A stretch of DNA of 24,234 nt, from assembly GCA_964591605.1 (NCBI GenBank), contig CAZQEN010000076.1:1-24234 (forward strand). The letters are read 5' to 3'. The translations under genes were made by a program, and so were the position numbers. The notes under the pieces were generated by a model. It did no database searches. It was not told where the DNA came from and saw only the letters and a program-made list of their open reading frames with translations. Below are positions 15,601-22,232 of this stretch, piece after piece. Numbering within the stretch: the stretch's first letter is position 1; each line of letters begins with the position of its first letter. Origin of the DNA: CAYLLT01 sp964591605. Its GTDB lineage: Bacteria; Planctomycetota; Phycisphaerae; UBA1845; PWPN01.

Positions 15601-15993
15601 GCCACGGTGGACGGCCAGATGGCCAACCGCGACTACCTCTCGTATGAAGGAGCGACCGAGCTCCTGCCCGCGGTGGCCGGCTGGACCGGTGGCAGCGGGC
15701 TGAGCGAGAATCCGCCGTTCGCGGCGATTTTCCCGTCTCCGAAGGCGGTCGTCGCGGGAGCGCCCGGCAACAGCCCGACCACGGGTTGGGGCTGGGTCCG
15801 TGTGGAAATCATTCACAACGCCACCGCCGGCACCATCGCTCTGAAGCTCAACGACGTGACGGTGCTCAGCCGCACCACGTCGGCCTATACGTCGGGCCGA
15901 CTCATGCTGGGCGTGATGGATCTCTTCGCGGCCAGCAAGATGAGCGCGACGATGTACACGGTGTACGACAACGTGCTGGTCACGACGCCGTGA
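12604..15993 (+). CDS. Large secreted multidomain protein with Ig-like repeats and a dockerin-like segment
   Basis: A 1129-residue exoprotein. Order of parts: signal peptide (1 to about 35, ALAGGLALLLAGA); a FlgD-type Ig fold (about 58-125, with NYGLNTVSWDGKDDLNNDV and GDYSFRV); a propeller-like region with repeating strand motifs (about 140-510); three Ig-like repeats at about 512-594, 595-693 and 694-781, each with an L-x-YQW core and a Cys near the end of the first two; a dockerin/EF-hand-like segment (about 782-860, DGDVDMRDYAVFQGCF and VDEADFDAFEAC); and a C-terminal beta-sandwich resembling lectin or LamG folds (about 869-1129). GGAGGAG lies 5 nt before ATG 12604. It probably adheres to surfaces or polysaccharides. 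No catalytic motif was found. Confidence 0.9.
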   Translation: MNLHLNVSRPHARLRHVALAGGLALLLAGAREVRANVYAAHLQPEGTTWDFTLSGPMDITYRLNQAATSVSIEIFRLSAPATVIRTLTGTTNYGLNTVSWDGKDDLNNDVPGAGDYSFRVIASDSVGTAAWTNITPTSGGNEIGDAQYYAPQGIAVNREPTSPHFGRVYVCSGHSGATSSNPGATAVGDGLFLHNNDLTFRDGTAATAAASANAQLVTSTTSTTSPWKININQDNPDEIVVTDFVNGFENVWIFNADGTTVSRILDSTTTGPTTGAAFNHGNAITAALTGTGVDRKLWVVDEDKDLPPAWVVAGAPGDLIRFDIGTTPSNFLSQGTQVRNAGQGNFYTGRDIRFGRVNGTSRIYAVCRRANATAGNIAIVAYSLDAAGLITGEAFRVENPAMTTNTGVTWNYTACMAVDEARSRVALARDGNNTGNARVAILNSADGTYITSFDSSTAAGNIRGMDFDAAGNLYTTNQTDEHVRMWSPPDGPNSHTTPYYGLLALNCGLPAPTINTQPVGASVCIGDSVTLTVDADGHGSPLLYQWKRGSVSVGTNSPSLTLNPIAASDAGTYTCQITGCGSVTTNPVLVTVGATITANPSDQINKCEGETATFSVTAATGAAPLTYQWYKGAAALTDGVDPNGVIISGANTATLTLNNIKTVDNNTVYSCVVGDQCPGGATATSAAGKLIFTNIPVITAQPASVGVYAGQTANFSVTGTDPLSGTLTYQWRKNGVDIPGANSSSVGIVAAYADSGANIDVVVSNTCGPKVSATAKLNVAALLCNRNWADVEGGAGPGQPDGDVDMRDYAVFQGCFTGGVTAAFDPGFCRCFDRGGIADAVDEADFDAFEACATRAAVPAGVVCGASEVFSDNFDVDSSANWVIQSSSTNHAMTLNYDYGAQGIPSAPNSVGGTTKGLKCNVNLGAGTELIAALAYSTANYSGDYTLRFDMWSNWGAEAGTTTTALFGINGDGTSIVAPTAGTATAGGISPVLAGYLFGATVDGQMANRDYLSYEGATELLPAVAGWTGGSGLSENPPFAAIFPSPKAVVAGAPGNSPTTGWGWVRVEIIHNATAGTIALKLNDVTVLSRTTSAYTSGRLMLGVMDLFAASKMSATMYTVYDNVLVTTP

Positions 15994-16064
15994 CGATGAG
16001 GGTATCCGTGCGTTTCGGGTGAATGAACCCGAGGCGCTGACGGATTCGGCTCATGCGAATCACA

Positions 16065-16105
16065 CCCGTCCCGCCGGCCCAAGTCAGCGGGACGGGTTTT
16101 TCTTT
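16065..16105 (+). terminator. Intrinsic terminator of the exoprotein gene
   Basis: CCCGTCCCGC (16065-16074) pairs perfectly over 10 bp with GCGGGACGGG (16087-16096), followed by TTTTTCTTT (16097-16105). It lies 72 nt after the exoprotein stop. Confidence 0.9.
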
Positions 16106-16226
16106 GCGCTTGGAACGCTCAAGTCGAGACTGATACTGCATGAAAGATAGCCAAAGAGGTACGCACTGCACTGGGCGGGCGTGACCCGCAAGCCTATTTG
16201 AGATGTGAGGATCTGAGATGATGGTG

Positions 16227-19200
16227 TCACCAGGAAAAGCGGAGTCTTGCCACCGGGGCGGGCTGGCGGAAGCGGACCACGATGACGCGCTGCGCGGCAT
16301 CGTAGGACCAGCCTTCCGGCAGCCCGGGGGGCGGGGGCGTTCTGAGCTCATCGAGGGCGTCGTCTTCGACGCTCACGCGCCTGGGTTTGTCGGCGTGGGC
16401 GAGGAGGAGCTCGTTGAGCTGGCCCCGCGGATAGCGGAGCGTGACTGACCAGCGCAGCGGCCGGGCGAGCGGGGGCGTGAGCTCGGGGACGGGTCCCCAG
16501 CCGCTGATGTGCCAGCGCAGCCCGTCCGGAGGCGCAGAAGCGTCGCCTGCCGGAGACGCGGCGGGCAGGATGCCCGCGCTCCGCACCACCCGCGTCCAGG
16601 TGCGTGTCCAGAGGGGCACGCGCTCCTGCGATTGCAGGCATTGCAGCGTCAGGTGCGCCGAAAGCAGCGCGCCCTGGGCGCGGTTGAGGGCCAGGTCCCA
16701 CGAGTCCGGGTAGAGCCCGACCCACGGGGGCTTGTCGAACGTCTGCTGGAAGCCGCTGGCGATGACGCCGTCGGCAACCGCCTGGAGGAGCGGGTCGGGG
16801 CGGTCTTTGAGCAGGTCGAGCACCTTCCAGGCCCATTCGAGCCCGCACCACTGCACGGGCACGCCGAACCAGCCATGCACATAGAACGTCGGGCCCAGGA
16901 CAGGGATCGTTGCGTAGGGAGTGACGCGGCGTCTGTGCTGCTCGAATGCCTCGGCCAGCGGGATTGACGTCGCCGCGGGCTTGCTGCGGTCGCGGGAGGA
17001 CATGAGGTGGCCGGGCTGGTCGTCTTCGGTCCGCACGTGCCACGAATAAACAAAGGGAACACCTGTCCAGGCGTAGTACACGGCGGCCTCGAGGTATTTC
17101 TCGTCACCAGTGAGGCGGTGGCCGATCTGAAACGCCTCGACGGCCAGGGCCGCGGCGCGGATGTCGGGGATCTCCTGATGGACTTCCCACACCTGAGCGC
17201 CGCGCGGGACGGTGAAATGCATGGCATCGAGCGCCTTTCGGCAGGAGGGGATGTACTTGTCTTCGCCGGTCAGCAGCGCGTGGCGCAGGAGCGGCAGAGC
17301 GGCCTGCACGCAGGTGCCCAGGCTGGTTGCGCCGTCCGTGCCGAGCGAGTCGTACTCGCCCTTCGTGAACTCGCGGGCCTGCCGGCGCATGTGCTCGGTG
17401 TTGTGGAACGCGAACGTGCCGTCGGGGCGCATCGCGTTGATCGCGGCCTGGGCAGCGGCCTGGCCGCCGAGGTGGCCCACGAGCGAGCCACAGCTTTCGA
17501 TGATGCCGCGGCCGGTCTGGCCGGTGTGCTGCACCCACTGCGGGTTGCCCGTCTCGACGGCGTGGGCGACGAGTTCGCCGGCCATCATCGGGATGTGCCG
17601 CGCCTCTTCGGGGAAGAACCAGTGCATGGTCCAGCCTTTGCCGGGCGTGTACATCGTCTCGCCGAAATTGCGGGCGATCACGTTGTAGAGTTCCCGGTCG
17701 CTGTGCGGAGGCGGTGGCAATGGCGGCGGCGGAAAAAGCTCGTAATAGCGCTTTGCGATCAGGACGATCGACAGGTCGGGCGCGGCATGGAGCAGAGCGG
17801 AGAAGGCAATCTCCTCACCCGGCTTCAGGGACCAGGGGACATGGGCGAAAGAGCAGTTCTCGCGGCGGTACGTCGGCGTGCCCGGTACCGAGAGCGTCAT
17901 CAGTGCGTTGGGTTGACGATCGATGAAATTGGGCGATGCGAACGTGGCGGCGGGCATCGACTGACCTTTCACCCACTCCTGCTCCGGGTCCCACATCAGG
18001 GCCGAGGTGATCCCGCCGCTGAACTGAACGGCCATGACCGGCATGGTGATCTTGTGCGGAGCGGGGGACCAGCGGTCGGCGAAGCGCTTGCCGACCGCCC
18101 GGTCGCTGGAGGAACTCCAGCCGAAGTCGAGGAATTCGATGCCGCCGAAGAGCGCGTACCGATCCAGGGCCGCGAACGCGCTCTCCTGCTGATCGTGGTT
18201 GACGCGGAGCACCGGCCCCGTGAGCGCGAGCAGCCGAGCGTCGCAGGAGGCGTGCACATACGTCTTCGTGCGGATGGCTTCGAGCCCGTGCTTGTCTCCG
18301 GGAGCGAACCAGATGCCGGCCTCGCCGACCGGTAGATTCGCTTTGAGGGTGACGAGGCGTTCGCTCAGCTCGTCAGGTGTGAGCCGCGCGTGCGAGCGGG
18401 TGATGACCTCACCGGTCTGCAGGGTGAGCTCGCAGAGCGGCAACAGCCACCCGACATCCCGCCATTGTCCGCTTTGATCGGCAATCTGCCAGCGGGCCGC
18501 GCCGATGGGTCCGCCCGGCTGCGTGGGGATCAGGTCCAGGGCGAGTCGGCTCGTGCGCAGCGCCGGCTTGATGGGCAGTCGTTCGCGGTGGCCGACGATC
18601 ACGCTGGCATCGAGGCGATAGATCCGGCCGTCCGGCTCGCGCAATGTGGCCTGGACGGTCCGGACGCCCGGCTGATCGAAGGCGAAGCTGCGAACACGTT
18701 CCGGCTCGATGCGAGTCTTCGCCGCGATCTGTCTGGCCGGGTGATCATCGCTGAATCCCAGTTCGAGCGGCTCGGTCATCGCCCGCCCGTCGAGTTGCCG
18801 CACCCAGGCCACGGCGTTCACCCGCTCGCCCACGTCGACCTGGGCGGCCTCGAAGCCCAGGTGCACGTCGAGGATCGGCGGCAGGCGCAGAATCTCCACC
18901 GACTGAATCTCCACGAAACCCTGGGTGTTGCCGTTGAACGGGTCGATGCGGAGATGGGTGAGCGTTTTGCCGGCGTCAGCGGTTTTGCCGATCGGGAATT
19001 CGATCGTCAGGAATTCGCCGGCCGGTGTTGCCCGCGTTTCCCGGACGGCGATCGCGGACTCGGTGAACTGGGGGATGTCGGTCGCGCGCCAGTAGAGCTG
19101 CGTGTGGCCGTCGCGGTCGCTGCGGAGGCGGATGCGGATGATCACGCCGTCCAACGGAACGCGGACCGGCGGCGCCTCGATGAACGTGTCGATGCCGGTG

Positions 19201-19379
19201 ATCGCCAGGCTCAGGGCGTCGTTTCTGACCTGCAGGTCCTTGCCGTCATGAAGACCGGTCCATCCGTCGGCGTCGGCCGAGGCGCGGAAGTCCCATCGTT
19301 TGAGCACGTCGGGTTCGGCGGCATGGAGACTCGGGGCAGTGGCGAGGAGTGCGAGGACGGCCGTGAAGGAACATCGCAT
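16227..19379 (-). CDS. Large secreted protein with an alpha/alpha-toroid-like domain, possible polysaccharide-degrading enzyme
   Basis: A 1050-residue exported protein. ATG 19379 starts a clean signal peptide (MRCSFTAVLALLATAPSLHA) with GGGAG 8 nt upstream; the in-frame extension to 19616 is Pro/Arg-rich and unlikely. The first third is beta-rich (WDFRASADADGW, RIRLRSDRDGHTQLYWRA) and resembles carbohydrate-binding modules. From about residue 570, helical repeats with many Trp and His (GWTMHWFFPEEARH, AYYAWTGV-like YYAWTGVPFVYSW) resemble the six-hairpin toroids of glycosidases and polysaccharide lyases. I cannot assign a CAZy family or a catalytic pair. S934-G953 (SAGILPAASPAGDASAPPDG) is an in-frame repeat insertion. 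It diverges from the dehydrogenase gene. Confidence 0.88.
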   Translation of the reverse strand: MRCSFTAVLALLATAPSLHAAEPDVLKRWDFRASADADGWTGLHDGKDLQVRNDALSLAITGIDTFIEAPPVRVPLDGVIIRIRLRSDRDGHTQLYWRATDIPQFTESAIAVRETRATPAGEFLTIEFPIGKTADAGKTLTHLRIDPFNGNTQGFVEIQSVEILRLPPILDVHLGFEAAQVDVGERVNAVAWVRQLDGRAMTEPLELGFSDDHPARQIAAKTRIEPERVRSFAFDQPGVRTVQATLREPDGRIYRLDASVIVGHRERLPIKPALRTSRLALDLIPTQPGGPIGAARWQIADQSGQWRDVGWLLPLCELTLQTGEVITRSHARLTPDELSERLVTLKANLPVGEAGIWFAPGDKHGLEAIRTKTYVHASCDARLLALTGPVLRVNHDQQESAFAALDRYALFGGIEFLDFGWSSSSDRAVGKRFADRWSPAPHKITMPVMAVQFSGGITSALMWDPEQEWVKGQSMPAATFASPNFIDRQPNALMTLSVPGTPTYRRENCSFAHVPWSLKPGEEIAFSALLHAAPDLSIVLIAKRYYELFPPPPLPPPPHSDRELYNVIARNFGETMYTPGKGWTMHWFFPEEARHIPMMAGELVAHAVETGNPQWVQHTGQTGRGIIESCGSLVGHLGGQAAAQAAINAMRPDGTFAFHNTEHMRRQAREFTKGEYDSLGTDGATSLGTCVQAALPLLRHALLTGEDKYIPSCRKALDAMHFTVPRGAQVWEVHQEIPDIRAAALAVEAFQIGHRLTGDEKYLEAAVYYAWTGVPFVYSWHVRTEDDQPGHLMSSRDRSKPAATSIPLAEAFEQHRRRVTPYATIPVLGPTFYVHGWFGVPVQWCGLEWAWKVLDLLKDRPDPLLQAVADGVIASGFQQTFDKPPWVGLYPDSWDLALNRAQGALLSAHLTLQCLQSQERVPLWTRTWTRVVRSAGILPAASPAGDASAPPDGLRWHISGWGPVPELTPPLARPLRWSVTLRYPRGQLNELLLAHADKPRRVSVEDDALDELRTPPPPGLPEGWSYDAAQRVIVVRFRQPAPVARLRFSW
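16527..16587. repeat. Palindromic GQDARAP/SAGILPA-type repeat inserted in frame
   Basis: GCGGGCA and TGCCCGC (16561-16567 and 16571-16577) form a perfect 7-bp stem around GGA. Read on the minus strand the DNA gives SAGILPA within the toroid protein; the opposite strand gives GGQDARAP. Both phrases are ones I recall recurring in planctomycete and verrucomicrobial genomes as in-protein palindromic repeats. The boundaries are approximate. Confidence 0.6.
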
Positions 19380-19591
19380 GGCTGGGTCTCCCGTGCGTCG
19401 CTGGCCCTTCATCATGTGAGAAAGTGCGAAGGTGCGAAAGTGAGAAAGCAGAGAGCCGCCCGATGCCCCCCACAAGGGAAACGGTGGAACCTCGGGTGGG
19501 CGGCTCGTCCGTGGGGGTAGCGGAGCGCGGCTGGCGGCCGATGCTTGGGATGGGCAGTGCCGTCGGGCGGCGGGGAGATTACGATGGGTCC

Positions 19592-20767
19592 ATGCTTCCT
19601 GATCAGATGCGGGCATTGGTATTCGAAGGGCCCGGCCGGCTCGCGCTGCGGGACTGGCCGGTACCGCAGGCGGGGGCGGGCGAGATCCTGGTGCGCGTGC
19701 ACACGGCCACGATCTGCGGGACGGATCTGCGGATCGTGAGCGGGCGCAAGACGCGGGATGTGCGGGTCGGGCGGCCGATCGGACATGAATGCTCGGGGAC
19801 GGTGGCCCAGGTGGGCGACGGCGTGACCGCGTTCGCCGCGGGCGACCGGGTGGCGGTGCATCCGGTGGTGACGTGCGGGCGATGTGCGTATTGCACGGCG
19901 GATCGTGAGAACCTCTGCCCCGAGCGGATCACGCTGGGGTATCACACCGACGGGGCGTTCGCCGAGTACATGCTCATTCCGGCGCGGGCCGTGGCGCGGG
20001 GGAACCTGTTCAAGCTGCCGGACGGGGCGGATCTCAGCGTGGCATCGGTGCTCGAGCCGGCGGGGTGTTGCGTCAACGGACAGCGCGAGATGGGGCTGAT
20101 CTCCGGGAGCGTGTACGCGGATGCGACGGAGAGCCCTGCCCCGCTCCGAAGGACAAATGGGGGGGCGGAAACATCAGTCCCCCATCCCGCGCTGCGCGAT
20201 GGGATAGGGCACCCTTTGCTCGCAGGGTCCGAAGGTCGTTGGCCCCCCGAAAGCCTGCTGGTGATCGGCGCGGGTCCGATCGGGCTGCTGCATGTGATGA
20301 TCGCGCGGGCGGCACGTCCGGGGCTGCGCATCACGGTCGTGGAGCCACGGGAGCACCGCCGTGCGGCGGCGGCCGGCATCGCAGCGGGCGTCGATGTCGC
20401 GGATCCGGCCGCCTTCGAGGCGTTGGAGTCGTTCGATGCGGTGATTCTGGCGGCCGGGGTGCCGGAGATGGTGAATGCCGCGCTGCGGGCGGTGCGCAAG
20501 GAGGGGCGGGTCAACCTGTTCGCGGGGTTCGACGCGGGGAGCGTCATTCCGGCGGATCTGAACGCGATTCACTACAAGCAACTGCACGTGACCGGTGCAT
20601 CGGAGTCGCGGCGACGTGATTTCGCAGAGGCGCTCTGGCTGCTGGTCGACCGCCGTGTGGACCTCGGGCGGGTCATCACGCACCGATTCCGACTGGAGTC
20701 GTACGAAGAGGCATTTCGCGTGGCGACCGACGCGACTGCCCTGAAAGTGGCGTTTGCCGTGTCGTAA
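19592..20767 (+). CDS. Zinc-dependent medium-chain alcohol dehydrogenase
   Basis: A 391-residue MDR-family dehydrogenase, oxidising an alcohol or polyol with NAD(P). The catalytic zinc ligands are C42 (ICGTDLR), H65-E66 (GHECSG) and probably E155. The structural zinc lobe has all four Cys (C95, C98, C101, C109). The Rossmann motif is VIGAGPIGL (224-232). Relatives are about 340-350 residues. Here about 45 extra residues (roughly 171-219) lie between CCVNGQREMGL and the Rossmann strand, and look like inserted repeat DNA. ATG 19592 is chosen over the long upstream frame; ATG 19607 is also possible. It diverges from the toroid protein gene across about 210 bases. The substrate is unknown. Confidence 0.88.
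   Translation: MLPDQMRALVFEGPGRLALRDWPVPQAGAGEILVRVHTATICGTDLRIVSGRKTRDVRVGRPIGHECSGTVAQVGDGVTAFAAGDRVAVHPVVTCGRCAYCTADRENLCPERITLGYHTDGAFAEYMLIPARAVARGNLFKLPDGADLSVASVLEPAGCCVNGQREMGLISGSVYADATESPAPLRRTNGGAETSVPHPALRDGIGHPLLAGSEGRWPPESLLVIGAGPIGLLHVMIARAARPGLRITVVEPREHRRAAAAGIAAGVDVADPAAFEALESFDAVILAAGVPEMVNAALRAVRKEGRVNLFAGFDAGSVIPADLNAIHYKQLHVTGASESRRRDFAEALWLLVDRRVDLGRVITHRFRLESYEEAFRVATDATALKVAFAVS
20105..20245. repeat. Putative repeat insertion inside the dehydrogenase gene
   Basis: This segment corresponds to the residues that MDR relatives lack. It carries an inverted repeat (CCCATC 20181-20186 with GATGGG 20198-20203, and a self-complementary GCGC pair between) and is bracketed by the direct repeat TCCGAAGG (20145-20152 and 20228-20235). 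Its phrase HPALRDGIGHPLL looks like translated repeat DNA, not a protein domain. Confidence 0.5.
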
Positions 20768-20799
20768 GGCCGCTGCAGGCGGTCCTGACGGGGGCGTAC

Positions 20800-20816
20800 C
20801 GCCGGGTTTTCCGGCG
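20800..20816. terminator. Hairpin between convergent dehydrogenase and ParA genes
   Basis: CGCCGG and CCGGCG form a 6-bp stem around GTTTT, in the 58 bases between two convergent genes. The position suits a shared terminator, but there is no external T-tract. Confidence 0.35.
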
Positions 20817-20825
20817 AACGCCGGA

Positions 20826-22082
20826 TCAGGACACCTCGACCACCGAGTTGAGCTCGCCGTAGGGGTTGGATTCGACGTAGGTGTTGAACGGGTCGCTGTG
20901 CCAGGCGCCGTCGATGACCAGCCGGTAGCGATACCGGCCGGGGGCCAGCGGCAGCAGGGCCCGGAACGTATCGTCGTTTCCGTTGGGCAGCATCGGGGTG
21001 GCATCGGGCTGCCAGTTGTTGAAATCGCCCGCCAGCAGCACGCGGCCCGCACCGGGTGCGTGGGCGACGAAGAGGATGCCTTCGTCGGTCTGACGCACGC
21101 CATAGATGCGGTCGATCTTCTCCTGCACCTGATCAGGAGTGCTGAACGCTTCGGACACTTCCGGCTCGGCGACGGCGGTCGCGGTAGCGGTGGCCGTCTC
21201 CTGAGCCGGCGCATCCTCCTGTACGAAGAGCGGGCGCGAGGTGGCCAGGAGCTGTTCAGCCTTGACGGACAGATCGTCGGCCTGCCGCAGCAGGGTTGTG
21301 GGCTCAGGCTCCGGCCCGCCGGAGGAGATGAGCTCGCGGGCGAGACGCATGAAATCGCGATAGCCCATGCTGCCCGGGTCATACTCGGTGATCGGCTGGC
21401 CGAAGCTGGCTCCCTCCCGGAGCTTGGTATTGAAGTTGATGAACGTGTGGCACAGGAGCGGTCCGAACTTGCGCTTGAGCTCGTTGAGGATCTCGCGTCC
21501 CAGCTTGGTGCGCACGTCATAGAGATTGGCGAGGATGCGGATTTCGAGCGGCGTCTCGCGCCGGGCCCTCAGGGCCTCGATGGTTTCGAGCTGCTTGGAG
21601 AGTCCCTGGAGCGAGAAATAGCCGGTGTCCACGGGGACGATCACTTCGCCGGCAGCCTGCAGGGCGTTGTAGGTCAACAGGCCGATGTGGGGCGGGCAGT
21701 CGACCAGGACGAAGTCGTACTTGTCCGCCACGCCGGAGAGGGCCGCGGTGAGGCGGTCTTCGCGATCGCGTTCGTTCACCACGGAAGGTTCGAAGTTTGC
21801 CAGGCAGGTCGTTGCGGGCGCCAGGTCGAAGTTGGCCGTGATCTGCCAGATGCAGCGGCCCATATCAATACTGTCGCCGTTGTGGCGATGCATGAGCACG
21901 TCGAAGACGCTGATTTCGATCTGGTCTTCGGGAACGGCCAGACCCAGCGCACAGTGCCCCTGCGGATCCATGTCGACCAGCAGGGTTCTTCGCCCTTCTC
22001 GTGCCAGGCAGGCGGCGAGGTTGATGCTCACCGTGGTCTTGCCGCACCCACCCTTCTGATTGGCGATGGCGATGATTCTCAT
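20826..22082 (-). CDS. ParA/MinD-type ATPase fused to a C-terminal CBM48 glycogen-binding domain
   Basis: A 418-residue fusion. Residues 1 to about 250 form a complete ParA-type deviant Walker ATPase: KGGCGKTT (10-17), DMDPQG (38-42) and FVLVDCPPHIG (124-134). A linker with ETATATATAVAEPE (295-308) follows. Residues 334-418 match the CBM48/AMPK-beta E-set fold: VLLAGDFNNW (W357), YRYRLVIDGAW (R387, W394), and GELNSVVEV (N412). By comparison with AMPK-beta these are the glycogen-contacting positions, with Arg for Lys. ATG 22082 begins the Walker strand directly, with AAGG about 10 nt upstream. No parB is adjacent, so a role in placing storage polysaccharide or an envelope complex is more likely than plasmid partition; that is inference. 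Confidence 0.9.
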   Translation of the reverse strand: MRIIAIANQKGGCGKTTVSINLAACLAREGRRTLLVDMDPQGHCALGLAVPEDQIEISVFDVLMHRHNGDSIDMGRCIWQITANFDLAPATTCLANFEPSVVNERDREDRLTAALSGVADKYDFVLVDCPPHIGLLTYNALQAAGEVIVPVDTGYFSLQGLSKQLETIEALRARRETPLEIRILANLYDVRTKLGREILNELKRKFGPLLCHTFINFNTKLREGASFGQPITEYDPGSMGYRDFMRLARELISSGGPEPEPTTLLRQADDLSVKAEQLLATSRPLFVQEDAPAQETATATATAVAEPEVSEAFSTPDQVQEKIDRIYGVRQTDEGILFVAHAPGAGRVLLAGDFNNWQPDATPMLPNGNDDTFRALLPLAPGRYRYRLVIDGAWHSDPFNTYVESNPYGELNSVVEVS

Positions 22083-22119
22083 GGAACTCAGCCTTTACGT
22101 ACGGGCCATCCTAGCCACA

Positions 22120-22149
22120 CCTCCCCGGGCTTTTGGCGCTTGGCGGGGA
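22120..22149. other. Inverted repeat upstream of the ParA-CBM48 gene
   Basis: CTCCCCG and CGGGGAG form a 7-bp stem around a GC-rich 16-nt loop, 85 nt after the upstream gene stop and about 40 nt before the ParA start. It may be a weak terminator or an operator. Confidence 0.3.
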
Positions 22150-22232
22150 GCCATTACTGCGCTCTTATCGGTCGCTTGTGCAACAAAACTTTATTGGACC
22201 CTGGCGCAGGGCTGATGTGAGGCATCGCTGGG

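Noticed and set aside
20826..22082. ParA gene as part of a chromosome or plasmid partition locus
   Set aside because: No parB and no cluster of iteron-like or parS-like repeats nearby; the CBM48 fusion points to another role.
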